NCBI GenBank assembly: GCA_965183835.1
Contig: CBCYME010000001.1
Span: 1 to 64,000 of the forward strand
Length of the DNA stretch: 64,000 nt
Direction: 5' to 3'
Origin: OMPR01 sp965183835
Lineage (GTDB): Bacteria > Pseudomonadota > Alphaproteobacteria > Rhodobacterales > Rhodobacteraceae
The position numbers and the translations under genes were made by a program. The notes under the pieces were generated by a model. It worked only from the letters and a program-made list of their open reading frames with translations. It did not search any database and was not told the origin of the DNA. Below, in pieces: positions 51,284-59,372 of the stretch. Position 1 is the first letter of the stretch. Every line of letters starts with the position of its first letter.

Positions 51284-52507
51284 TCAGGCCTCAGGCGAAC
51301 CGCCCCACCACTCCTTGGGCTTCAGCCGGTCTGCACGCTTGCTGCGCTTGTCCCACCACAGCGCCCATTCGCGCCAGCGCGACAACGCCACCTTGAGCCA
51401 CAGCTTGTTCTGCCACGTATCAAACTCGCGATTGAACGGGCACACCCGCATGCAGATCGCACAATCAGATTGCAGCTTGGCCCAATAGCCAAAACACGCC
51501 TTCGCGTCCGAGGTCCACTTGCGCACCCCCTTGATCGCCGAGGCCGCATCCCCCTCGCTCACCGTCTTTTCGCCAAACGGCAACGCCTTGGCCGGACAGG
51601 CATCGGCGCATTGGGTGCAGATGTTACAGAACTCCTCGACACCCAGCTTGGCCGGTAAATCATGATCCAACGGCAGGTTGGTGAAAATCTTTGAAAACCG
51701 CAGTCGCGGCCCATACTCCGGCGTAATCACCAGCTGATTGCGGGCATATTCCCCCAACCCCGCCTTGATCGCATAGGGAATAACCAAACCGGTGTCGTTC
51801 ATCGACGCCACCGCCTCATACCCCAGATTGCGGATATAGGCCGCCAACTGCATGATGATCGCCGCCTCATGGGAATACTCGCGCCCCGTCGCGGCCCCGG
51901 CCAAGGCCGAGGGGTACGTCGCCACCAGCTCCTTGTCCATCTGATGGCCCAACACGATGACACTGGTCATCCCCTCGGGCAGCGTATTCTCCGCCTCCGA
52001 GAAATCCCGCGTATCCACCCGCGATGAATACAGCCACCGCTCGTCCATCGCGGTGATCCCCGCCAGATCCGCGCCAAAGAACTTGGCAATGCGCTTCACT
52101 TCAGCGCTCATCAACTTGGGATCGTCAATCTCAACCCGCGCCTCGGCTACCGGCGTGTCATTGTCGATCGGGGCCTGAAACCCCTCGCGCTTGCCACTGT
52201 CCCCGCCCCGGTTGCTGATGATGTCCGAAATCAACCAGCTCGCATTGCGCAGCGCGAAATCCTTTTGCCGGAACCCATCGCCCTTGCGATAGCTCGCCTT
52301 CATCCGATAGCTCGAGAAAAACGCATCCGTCTGCTTGCTGCGCACACTCTCATCCCAGAATGCCCGCGTGAACATGTCATTGCGCTGCTTGAAGGGCTCG
52401 AACTCCTCAGTGACCTCAATCCCCGCCGCCGCATCGCTTTCGGCAAACCGGTCCTTCCAGTCCTGTCGCTGTTCGTCGGAAACACCAGAATTGGATGGCC
52501 ATGACAT
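51284..52507 (-). CDS. Reductive-dehalogenase-like protein with two [4Fe-4S] clusters
   Basis: A 407-residue protein. ATG 52507 (MSWPSNSGVSDEQRQDWKDR) is chosen because GGGGGAGAG precedes it. The C-terminal third has a ferredoxin-type pair: FCNICTQCADACPAKALPFG (CxxCxxCxxxCP) and CFGYWAKLQSDCAICMRVCP. The middle (about 150-290) matches the cobalamin-binding part of RdhA/QueG proteins, with FGADLAGITAMDERWLYSSR, EGMTSVIVLGHQMDKELVAT and NDTGLVIPYAIKAGLGEYAR. No twin-arginine signal is visible, unlike respiratory RdhA, so it is probably cytosolic. Substrate is unknown; it could reduce organohalides or carry out another B12-dependent reduction. Confidence 0.87.
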   Translation of the reverse strand: MSWPSNSGVSDEQRQDWKDRFAESDAAAGIEVTEEFEPFKQRNDMFTRAFWDESVRSKQTDAFFSSYRMKASYRKGDGFRQKDFALRNASWLISDIISNRGGDSGKREGFQAPIDNDTPVAEARVEIDDPKLMSAEVKRIAKFFGADLAGITAMDERWLYSSRVDTRDFSEAENTLPEGMTSVIVLGHQMDKELVATYPSALAGAATGREYSHEAAIIMQLAAYIRNLGYEAVASMNDTGLVIPYAIKAGLGEYARNQLVITPEYGPRLRFSKIFTNLPLDHDLPAKLGVEEFCNICTQCADACPAKALPFGEKTVSEGDAASAIKGVRKWTSDAKACFGYWAKLQSDCAICMRVCPFNREFDTWQNKLWLKVALSRWREWALWWDKRSKRADRLKPKEWWGGSPEA

Positions 52508-52596
52508 GCTTGCTCTCCCCCTGCTCGCACACAGATTACGACTCAAGACATTCTAGAAACCCGACCTTCCGTCAAGATGTTTTATACTTGAAGCAT

Positions 52597-53199
52597 TCAG
52601 GGCTGTTTTTGCGCGTCTCCGCTGTCGTTCGCCCGACGGATGAGCGCGACCAACTCCGTCACCCGCTCCCTCAAATCTAAAACATCAAGGTTCGCCGACT
52701 GTTCACAGATCTTACGCGCCGCACCAACCTTATTGGCGTCTTTATAAGGTTCCGCCTTGCCTTTGCGTTTGAAGTAAAACGCGTGTTCATACTCCCCGCT
52801 CCCCAAAGACCCACCATACACTTTGGGATGCAGCTTATTCAGAACCCCCTGCAAGTCGTCATAATCCACATAGTTCTCGATCTCTCGCCCCTTAGTGATC
52901 CAAACCATCCCCCATTTGTCCGAAACCTCAGCCTTCAATCGTTTAGGCGCGCCTTTAAGATGCGCCCGAGCCGAGGATTTGTCGCTATCCATCACAATCG
53001 CCATATTCTTGTTCAACGACCGCAAATCGATCAATTCCCCCAGCGGGTCGCCTTCACTCTCAGCACTCAGATGCGAAACCAACCCACCGCCATAAAACAT
53101 GATCGTGTAATGCGTCCCCTCGATCAAATCCGGGTCAACCGCCTCGATCCAGTGATTGAGGTAAATCCGATCCGAGGGCCCCTCGACCCAAATCACCAT
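52597..53199 (-). CDS. OLD-family nuclease, Toprim half (in frame with 53206-54348 after a TAG codon)
   Basis: A 200-residue Toprim nuclease domain. The catalytic set is visible: Glu 6 in VIWVEGPSDRIYLNHWIEAV, DxD at D71/D73 in MAIVMDSDKSS, and Glu 106/108 in ITKGREIENYVDYDDL. The upstream ATPase ORF ends DIL-stop-AN, then this ORF's MVIWVEGPSD, all in one frame; in single-chain OLD nucleases this junction is normally continuous. Restart is possible: TAGG of the stop supplies an AGG 5 bases before ATG 53199. Alone it would be a Toprim without its ATPase. Together with the ATPase half it would be a nuclease of about 583 codons. Confidence 0.88.
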   Translation of the reverse strand: MVIWVEGPSDRIYLNHWIEAVDPDLIEGTHYTIMFYGGGLVSHLSAESEGDPLGELIDLRSLNKNMAIVMDSDKSSARAHLKGAPKRLKAEVSDKWGMVWITKGREIENYVDYDDLQGVLNKLHPKVYGGSLGSGEYEHAFYFKRKGKAEPYKDANKVGAARKICEQSANLDVLDLRERVTELVALIRRANDSGDAQKQP

Positions 53200-53205
53200 A
53201 TTTGC

Positions 53206-54348
53206 CTACAAAATGTCCGAGGCGCGATAGCCCAGATCCTCACAAATCTGCCACTTGTCATCCTTCAACAAGGCCGGTTCGACATAGGTCTGCACCCCGT
53301 TATTGTGCACCCGAAACACCGAGGCCCCGGGCATATCAATAAACGCCGCCGAGTGCGTCGCGATAAAATACTGGTTGTCGGTGTTCTCTTGCAGATACCG
53401 GATCAACTTGCGCTGCAGCGTGGGGTGCAAATGGATCTCGGGCTCTTCAATGCAAATGATCTGCTCATTGTGGATGGTACAGAACGCCGCAATCAGGATG
53501 ACTTCATGAATGCCAGTGCCAAGGTTTTCCAGCGGCAGCACCTTGTTGTCCATGTGAACCAGGAGATGTTTGCGATCATGAGGTATTTCGATCCGAGCAT
53601 CGGGTTTACCTGTCACTTCACTTACAAAGCTGTTGATCTGAGCAAAAGTATCCTTTTTGTGCCGTTCATTCCAATCTGGATCTTTCAGCCGCACAAGTTC
53701 GTCAATCAACCCTTTACCACTTTGATCTTCAAATGTTTCGTCTTTGGGCCCGACTTGACGCTTTGCGGGGATTAACTGGGTATATGGATGACCTATCGGC
53801 GCATACTCGTACAACCGAGAACAAACACTTGGAATAACTTGGTTGTTAACATCACCACTTACATAACCTGCAAGCGCTTGACTAAGGTTAATCCACTGAT
53901 TTTCCGAAAGTAATTTAGTCAAACCATCCCAGTCTACCCGTTCTATTGCTTCCAGATTCTCGGCATCATTTAACCTAAGCCAAACTAGGCCGCTTTGTTG
54001 ATGGAATTCAAGAATCTGATGTACTTGTTCATTTTGCTTAGCAGTCAGCCTCTGCGACCACGATTTGCAGAATTTCAAAAGGTATTTATCCAAATCAATG
54101 GCAGTCCCACGGGTGAATCGTCCGGTCTTCTCGCCAATATACTCATTCGCCGAGGCTCCATTGGACTTTCTTACCCCCCCTTTTGGGGTACGCAATGAAT
54201 GATCATGAATAAAATTCAGAACAATCGACTTGCCCGCATTGTTCGGCCCAATGAAAAAGTTCACCTCGGAAAACGGCCCAATCTTCTGCACTTCTCCAAT
54301 GCCCCGATAGAACCCAATCGCGACGCCATCCAAATATGTCTTTACCAA
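53206..54348 (-). CDS. OLD-family nuclease, ABC-type ATPase half (ends at in-frame amber)
   Basis: A 380-residue ATPase. Walker A GPNNAGKS is at 34-41, the ABC signature-like LENLGTGIHEV at 273-283, Walker B and catalytic Glu in IICIEEPEIHLHP (297-309), and the switch His in ATHSAAFI (H332). It is of the AAA_15/AAA_21 type that forms the N-terminal part of OLD nucleases, which cut DNA and act in phage defence (P2 OLD, Gabija GajA, PARIS). The start is TTG 54348, since a stop codon lies two codons upstream. It ends with TAG 53206-53208. Base composition falls in the first two thirds, suggesting transfer. tadA lies upstream in the same direction; three GTGCACG repeats lie in between. Confidence 0.9.
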   Translation of the reverse strand: MVKTYLDGVAIGFYRGIGEVQKIGPFSEVNFFIGPNNAGKSIVLNFIHDHSLRTPKGGVRKSNGASANEYIGEKTGRFTRGTAIDLDKYLLKFCKSWSQRLTAKQNEQVHQILEFHQQSGLVWLRLNDAENLEAIERVDWDGLTKLLSENQWINLSQALAGYVSGDVNNQVIPSVCSRLYEYAPIGHPYTQLIPAKRQVGPKDETFEDQSGKGLIDELVRLKDPDWNERHKKDTFAQINSFVSEVTGKPDARIEIPHDRKHLLVHMDNKVLPLENLGTGIHEVILIAAFCTIHNEQIICIEEPEIHLHPTLQRKLIRYLQENTDNQYFIATHSAAFIDMPGASVFRVHNNGVQTYVEPALLKDDKWQICEDLGYRASDIL

Positions 54349-54396
54349 TTCTCAACTCTTTCTAACCGTTTACTCAAAACTTTCTGCGCCGCGGCG

Positions 54397-54425
54397 GTGC
54401 ACGGAGGGTGCACGTGTGGTGCACG
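54397..54425. repeat. Three phased GTGCACG direct repeats upstream of the OLD-type operon
   Basis: GTGCACG occurs at 54397, 54408 and 54419, each exactly 11 bases apart, about one helical turn. Each contains the palindrome GTGCAC. The array lies 49-77 bases upstream of the OLD ATPase start and just after the tadA stop. The placement and phasing fit binding of a multimeric regulator to one face of the DNA. Confidence 0.6.
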
Positions 54426-54429
54426 CATA

Positions 54430-54906
54430 TCACCCCCCGGTGTCATCCCCATTCTCGCCGCGTCGCAGCGCGAAAAACTCTCTCAATATCTGCTCACACT
54501 CAGCCCCGGAAATGCCGTCATAGACTTCGGGTTTGTGGTGTGCTTGGGGGTGGGAAAACACCCGCGCGCCATGGGCCACGCCGCCCGACTTAGGATCCGA
54601 CGCACCATAATAAATCCGCCCCACCCGCGCCGCCGCCAAAGCCGCCGCGCACATCGCGCAAGGTTCCAGCGTCACGTATAAATCATACCCCACCAACCGC
54701 TCAGACCCCGCCGCCGCACAGGCCGCGCGCAACGCCACGATTTCGGCGTGGGCCGTCGGGTCACACTGCGCACGCGTCTGATTGCCCGCAACGGCCACAA
54801 CCTGCCCGTTTGGGTCCACCAACACGGCGCCAACCGGAACTTCGCCCCGTTCTGCGGCAGCACGTGCTTGGTCAAGCGCTTGATTCATATAGGATTTGAA
54901 GGTCAT
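54430..54906 (-). CDS. tadA: tRNA-specific adenosine(34) deaminase
   Basis: A 158-residue zinc deaminase that converts A34 to inosine in tRNA-Arg(ACG), essential for reading CGC/CGA codons. The zinc site is complete: H53 and catalytic E55 in PTAHAEIVALRAAC, C83 and C86 in TLEPCAMCAAAL. Family length and the C-terminal FFALRR motif fit. It is divergent from rluB by about 60 bases. It shares orientation with the OLD-type genes downstream, but the phased repeats in the gap suggest separate regulation. Confidence 0.96.
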   Translation of the reverse strand: MTFKSYMNQALDQARAAAERGEVPVGAVLVDPNGQVVAVAGNQTRAQCDPTAHAEIVALRAACAAAGSERLVGYDLYVTLEPCAMCAAALAAARVGRIYYGASDPKSGGVAHGARVFSHPQAHHKPEVYDGISGAECEQILREFFALRRGENGDDTGG

Positions 54907-54968
54907 GCCCTACCCTGCCTCGTGTGCCCCCCTTTCGCAATCCCCCGGAATGGTCTAAAGCCCATTGG

Positions 54969-56060
54969 ATGAGCAAAACACCTCCCTCTGCGACGCCTGC
55001 GTCGACCCCCCAAGGCGACCGGATCGCCAAGGTTCTGGCCCGTGCCGGTGTCGCCTCGCGGCGTGACGCCGAACGTATGATCGAAGCAGGTCTTGTGACC
55101 GTCAACGGCGCGACCATCACCAGCCCCGCGCTGAATGTGACCGACAAGGACAAGATCACCGTCGAAGGGAAACCCCTGCGCGAACCGGAACCCGCGCGCT
55201 TGTGGCTCTATCACAAGCCCACCGGCCTCGTGACCACAGACCGCGATGAAAAGGGCCGCTCAACCATCTATGACGACCTCCCCGAGGACATGCCCCGCGT
55301 GATGAGCGTCGGCCGTTTGGACATCAACTCCGAAGGTCTGCTGCTGCTCACCAACGACGGTGGAATCAAACGCCAGCTCGAACTGCCTTCGACCGGATGG
55401 CTGCGCAAATACCGGGTCCGTATCAATGGCCGCCCGCAAGAGGATGACTTTACCCCACTGCGCCGTGGACTGGTTATTGATGGCGAACGGTTCCAGCCGA
55501 TGACGGTTTCCCTAGACCGGCAACAGGGCGCAAATGCGTGGCTGACCATCTCAATCCGCGAGGGGAAAAACCGCGAAATTCGGCGTGCTATTGAAGACAT
55601 CGGTTTCACAGTAAATCGTTTGATGCGCGTATCTTACGGGCCATTCCAACTTGGCGATCTGAAACCCGGCATGGTCGAAGAAGTCCGCCGCCGTGTGATG
55701 CGCGACCAGTTAGGACTAGAGGCTGAACCGCAACCAGACGGCCCGCCCAAGCGCCCAACCCGTCCGCAGCGCAAACGCCCCTCGACCATGGCGGGACGTC
55801 CCGGCCCGGCACAACCCGCAGCCACCCCCACAGGACGCGGCGGGGCCAAACCAGCCGGTCGTTCAACCGGAAAACCCACTGGCAAAACCTTTGATCGCTC
55901 TGGCGGTAAACCTGCGGGTAAGTCCTTTGATCGCGCAGGTGGAAAGCCGTCCGGGAAACCCACAGGTCGCCCCGGCAGCAAACCCGGTCAACGCCCTGAT
56001 GCCAGCCGGGGTGGTCGCCCCCCTCAAACCCGTGGCGGCCCCAAAAAGCCCCGGTCCTGA
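54969..56060 (+). CDS. Pseudouridine synthase, RsuA/RluB family, with long basic tail
   Basis: A 363-residue rRNA modifying enzyme. ATG 54969 (MSKTPPSATP) is preferred to GTG 54924. An S4 RNA-binding domain (about 18-65; IAKVLARAGVASRRDAERMI) precedes the catalytic domain, with the active-site Asp in VGRLDINSEGLLLLTNDG, and LTISIREGKNREIRRAIEDI near the end. This form resembles RluB, which modifies U2605 of 23S rRNA. The last 110 residues are a low-complexity tail rich in Gly, Lys, Pro and Arg, with repeats such as GKPTGK and GGKPAGKSFDR, likely to bind RNA non-specifically. Similar tails are common in this family in alphaproteobacteria. Confidence 0.93.
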   Translation: MSKTPPSATPASTPQGDRIAKVLARAGVASRRDAERMIEAGLVTVNGATITSPALNVTDKDKITVEGKPLREPEPARLWLYHKPTGLVTTDRDEKGRSTIYDDLPEDMPRVMSVGRLDINSEGLLLLTNDGGIKRQLELPSTGWLRKYRVRINGRPQEDDFTPLRRGLVIDGERFQPMTVSLDRQQGANAWLTISIREGKNREIRRAIEDIGFTVNRLMRVSYGPFQLGDLKPGMVEEVRRRVMRDQLGLEAEPQPDGPPKRPTRPQRKRPSTMAGRPGPAQPAATPTGRGGAKPAGRSTGKPTGKTFDRSGGKPAGKSFDRAGGKPSGKPTGRPGSKPGQRPDASRGGRPPQTRGGPKKPRS

Positions 56061-56143
56061 GCCAGTTAGTGCAACCTTCCCCCTAGCAAGCCTGCCTCGC
56101 ATCCCCTAGATTTCTTGCAAGTCAGGACACTAGGGAATTCGGC

Positions 56144-56233
56144 ATGTCACAATCCGGCGTACAAAAGACAGCCTACACCGCGCTTATCATACTGCTGTTT
56201 GGTGTCTGCACCGGCTGGCTCGGGGGATTATAG
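56144..56233 (+). CDS. 29-residue membrane microprotein ahead of the xpaC-telA run
   Basis: The sequence reads MSQSGVQKTAYTALIILL and then FGVCTGWLGGL, ending at TAG 56231-56233. It has a short polar start and one TM helix (about residues 11-27). AGGGAATTCGGC lies ahead of ATG 56144, giving a good ribosome site. The next gene starts 2 bases after its stop, an arrangement that allows translational coupling. Too short for ordinary gene finders. It has no family I can name. It may be a small membrane partner of the XpaC/TelA proteins, or a leader peptide controlling their translation; both are inference. Confidence 0.6.
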   Translation: MSQSGVQKTAYTALIILLFGVCTGWLGGL

Positions 56234-56235
56234 GC

Positions 56236-57153
56236 ATGGCACAACGCTATGGCGGTAAATTCAGCCCCGATGCGGACCCCACACCCGATCAGGATGTGCC
56301 GCAACGTGGGCAATTCGACGGGGCCCAGATTGACCCCGCTGGCGGTCGTACCAACCTGCTGTTCATCCCGGCCATCCCGCTTGTTTTCTCATCCTTAAAC
56401 GACGGCGCAATTGGGCTGACGCTTGGCCTTGGGGCGGCGGGTCTTTTGACTGGCGCGGCCTTACTGCTGCGCGAAGGACTGCGTGCCGAAGCGGCATATA
56501 ACGCGCGCCGCGTCGCCAAACGCCCCGCTTTTCCGCGGAAAACAGGCGCTTCCCTTTTGACTGGTCTGGGTGTGGCTCTGGCTGTGTTCAAACATGATTA
56601 CATGGATGCCGAGACACTTTCGGCCGCATCCGCGTTGGCTCCTGTGTTGTTTGGCGCTGTCGCGAGCGCGCTCCATGTCGTGGCCTTTGGCTTTGATCCG
56701 ATGAAAGACAAGGGCATGGAAGGCATCGATACCTTTCAACAAAACCGTGTCGCGCGGGCCGTGGACGAGGCCGAAACCTATCTTACCGATATGTCAGATG
56801 CTATTTTGCGCGCCAAAGACCGCAAAATCGAAGTCCGCGTAGAACGGTTTCAGCACACCGCGCGCGACCTGTTCCGCACCGTCGAAGAAGACCCGCGTGA
56901 CTTGTCAGGGGCCCGTAAATACCTGACTGTCTATTTGCGCGGTGCCCGCGACGCGACGGTCAAATTTGCCGATTTCTATGCCCGCAGCCGCGACCCCAAG
57001 GCGCTCAGCGACTATACGGATCTACTGGACGATCTGGAACGAAATTTCACCGCGCGCACGCGCAAGATGCTGCTGGATGATCGCAGCGACCTGACTGTTG
57101 AAATCGATGTGCTGCGCGAGCGGCTTCAACGCGAAGGTGTCCGGCTGGACTGA
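56236..57153 (+). CDS. XpaC-like 5-bromo-4-chloroindolyl phosphate hydrolysis family protein
   Basis: A 305-residue protein. After a polar N-terminus (MAQRYGGKFSPDADPTPDQD) two or three hydrophobic segments appear (about 37-85 and 115-155; LLFIPAIPLVFSSLNDGAIG, AASALAPVLFGAVASALHVV), then a helical cytosolic domain (about 160-305) rich in Glu, Arg and Lys. XpaC-like genes are recurrently paired with TelA/KlaA (as here) in many bacteria. The name comes from the Bacillus gene; hydrolysis by this protein has not been shown. It is the first substantial gene of an operon that ends at 62162. Confidence 0.85.
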   Translation: MAQRYGGKFSPDADPTPDQDVPQRGQFDGAQIDPAGGRTNLLFIPAIPLVFSSLNDGAIGLTLGLGAAGLLTGAALLLREGLRAEAAYNARRVAKRPAFPRKTGASLLTGLGVALAVFKHDYMDAETLSAASALAPVLFGAVASALHVVAFGFDPMKDKGMEGIDTFQQNRVARAVDEAETYLTDMSDAILRAKDRKIEVRVERFQHTARDLFRTVEEDPRDLSGARKYLTVYLRGARDATVKFADFYARSRDPKALSDYTDLLDDLERNFTARTRKMLLDDRSDLTVEIDVLRERLQREGVRLD

Positions 57154-57181
57154 CCGGCCCATCTGTTACGAGGAACCATTC

Positions 57182-58372
57182 ATGTCTGAAACGATCCGTA
57201 AAAAAGCGCAGGAAAACCAAACCTTGGTCGAAGAAGTCAACTCAATCGTGCTGCCCGAACCCACAGCTGATGTCATCCCACTGGAAGAGGCCGAGGCCCC
57301 GGTCGGCGCCGAGATCCGCAAGCGGATGAACGAAGTCGACATGAGCAACACCAACTCGATTGTGTCGTTTGGGTCGGGGGCGCAGGCCGAGCTGCAGGAA
57401 ATTTCGCAGGCGATGTTGGCCGATGTGCGCAACAAGGATGTTGGCCCCGCAGGGGATTCCCTGCGCAATATCGTCACCACCATTCGCGGATTTTCAGTCA
57501 GCGAGCTGGATGTGCGCCGCAAGCCAAGCTGGTGGGAGCGGATGTTGGGACGCGCTGCCCCCTTTGCCCAGTTCACTGCGCGCTACGAAGAGGTTCAGGG
57601 ACAAATCGACAAGATCACAGATGATCTGTTGGGTCACGAGCATACCCTGCTCAAGGACATCAAGTCGCTCGACTTACTCTATGAAAAGACACTCAATTTC
57701 TATGATGAACTGGCGCTCTACATAGCCGCTGGCGAAGAAAAACTGACCGAATTGGACAGCCAAGATATTCCTGAACTGGAAGCCGCCGTAGACGCCGCCC
57801 CAGAAGAGCAGCAAGTCATGCGCGCTCAGGAATTGCGGGACCTGCGCGCCGCGCGCGACGATCTTGAGCGCCGTGTGCACGACCTGAAGCTCACCCGTCA
57901 GGTCACCATGCAATCGCTGCCATCAATCCGGCTGGTGCAGGAAAATGACAAATCCCTTGTCACCAAGATCAATTCAACACTGGTGAATACGGTTCCCCTG
58001 TGGGAAACCCAGCTGGCACAGTCCGTCACCATCCAACGCAGCGCCGAGGCTGCCGCAGCGGTGCGCGACGCAAATGACCTGACGAACGAGCTGTTGACCT
58101 CGAACGCGGCCAACCTGCGCCAATCCAACAAGATGATCCGCGAAGAAATGGAACGCGGCGTCTTTGATATCGAAGCGGTCAAAACGGCCAACGCTGATCT
58201 GATTGGCACCATTCAGGAAAGCCTGAAAATCGCCGACCAAGGCAAGGCCAAACGGGCGGCGGCCGAAGAGGAGCTGAAAAAGATGGAGGGCGAGTTGCGC
58301 GACACACTGGCCGCAGCAAAGGCGCGCAAAGATGGGGTTGGCGACAATGCCAGCACATCCGTTCCAGGCTGA
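57182..58372 (+). CDS. TelA/KlaA-family toxic anion resistance protein
   Basis: A 396-residue helical protein. ATG 57182 has GAGGAA ahead; the frame extends upstream into the previous gene without support. Most of the chain is predicted coiled coil (about 60-395; ELDVRRKPSWWERMLGRAAP is the recognisable family box, then DDLERRVHDLKLTRQVTMQS and NSTLVNTVPLWETQLAQSV). TelA-family proteins are linked to tellurite and peptide-antibiotic tolerance, but a direct chemistry is not known; membrane-stress roles are suspected. It follows XpaC after 28 bases. There are no cysteines in the central region, so redox chemistry is unlikely. Confidence 0.9.
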   Translation: MSETIRKKAQENQTLVEEVNSIVLPEPTADVIPLEEAEAPVGAEIRKRMNEVDMSNTNSIVSFGSGAQAELQEISQAMLADVRNKDVGPAGDSLRNIVTTIRGFSVSELDVRRKPSWWERMLGRAAPFAQFTARYEEVQGQIDKITDDLLGHEHTLLKDIKSLDLLYEKTLNFYDELALYIAAGEEKLTELDSQDIPELEAAVDAAPEEQQVMRAQELRDLRAARDDLERRVHDLKLTRQVTMQSLPSIRLVQENDKSLVTKINSTLVNTVPLWETQLAQSVTIQRSAEAAAAVRDANDLTNELLTSNAANLRQSNKMIREEMERGVFDIEAVKTANADLIGTIQESLKIADQGKAKRAAAEEELKKMEGELRDTLAAAKARKDGVGDNASTSVPG

Positions 58373-58381
58373 TTGGTGACC

Positions 58382-59341
58382 ATGCGGGCTGGCATAAAAC
58401 TCTGCACCGGAGCGGCGACCTGCGCGGCGCTCTTGGTGCTGTCCGCCTGCGATGCAACCCCGCGCCGGACACCGTTTCCTCAGGCAAGGCCTGCGGGCCT
58501 GGCGCCTATCGGCGACAGCGTTGTACCAAGATCCGCAAAGAGCATCGATCTGGAGCGCTATTATGTCAAAGTTCAGAGCGATCTGCTCACGCGCGGTCTG
58601 TTGCGCACCGATGGGGGCGGACCAGACACCCCCTTTGATACCGAAGATCTGGTGCGAAACTTTGAAAATATCGCTCTGTATGATGAATACACAGGTGGCG
58701 CGCTCTCGCCCAACGGACGTCGGTCCAGTGGCCAGCTAAGCCGCTGGTCAGGCCCCGTCCGGATCAACACCGAATTTGGTGCGAGCGTACCACTTAATCA
58801 GCGCACGTTGGACAAAGGAAACGTCGACGCCTATGCCACGCGTCTCAAACGGATCACCGGACACGCCATCACCGCCACGCCCAGAAATGCCAACTTTCAT
58901 GTCTTTGTGGCGGGCGAAGACGATGCCCCCTTTGTGCAACAGCGTCTGAAACAGCTGATCCCGACCATGACCGACAGCCAGCTGACTCTGTTTAACACCC
59001 TGCCCAAGTCGTTCTACTGCCTTGTGATTGCCGTTTCAGACACGAACAATCCGTTCAACTACACGCAAGCGGTTGCCCTGATCCGGGCGGAACATCCTGA
59101 TTTGGTCCGCCTGTCCTGTATCCACGAAGAAATTGCACAAGGCTTGGGTCTGCCCAATGACTCCCCCAGCGCGCGCCCTTCGATTTTCAACGACGACGAC
59201 GAGTTTGCGCTGCTCACCAGCCACGACGAGATTTTACTGCAGATGCTCTATGATCCCCGCCTGAAACAGGGGATGGGCGCAGATGAAATTCGCCCCCTGA
59301 TCCAAACCATTGCACTGGAAAAAACGGGGCAGCCGCTTTGA
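58382..59341 (+). CDS. DUF2927 lipoprotein
   Basis: A 319-residue envelope protein. ATG 58382 starts a signal peptide (MRAGIKLCTGAATCAALLVL) with lipobox LSAC, so the protein is lipidated. The DUF2927 domain (about 110-300) follows, with VRINTEFGASVPLNQRTLDK, LVRLSCIHEEIAQGLGLPND (a HEE motif that recalls zinc-metallopeptidase HExxH but is not it) and ALLTSHDEILLQMLYDPRLK. The role of DUF2927 is unknown; the HEExxxGLG pattern with a following HDE suggests a metallopeptidase-like fold. It lies 9 bases after the telA stop in one operon. Confidence 0.88.
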   Translation: MRAGIKLCTGAATCAALLVLSACDATPRRTPFPQARPAGLAPIGDSVVPRSAKSIDLERYYVKVQSDLLTRGLLRTDGGGPDTPFDTEDLVRNFENIALYDEYTGGALSPNGRRSSGQLSRWSGPVRINTEFGASVPLNQRTLDKGNVDAYATRLKRITGHAITATPRNANFHVFVAGEDDAPFVQQRLKQLIPTMTDSQLTLFNTLPKSFYCLVIAVSDTNNPFNYTQAVALIRAEHPDLVRLSCIHEEIAQGLGLPNDSPSARPSIFNDDDEFALLTSHDEILLQMLYDPRLKQGMGADEIRPLIQTIALEKTGQPL

Positions 59342-59372
59342 GTGGCGCTTAAGATTACAAAAGGACCAGACC

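Noticed and set aside
52597..54348. PARIS (AriA/AriB) defence system
   Set aside because: PARIS also pairs an ATPase and a Toprim gene, but here the two frames are continuous through one TAG and the Toprim half is a canonical OLD type, so a split OLD nuclease is the simpler reading.
55790..56050. Repeat-rich stretch at the end of the pseudouridine synthase, considered as a CRISPR-like or tandem repeat array
   Set aside because: Repeats are imperfect, codon-phased and encode the basic Gly/Lys/Pro tail typical of this protein family.
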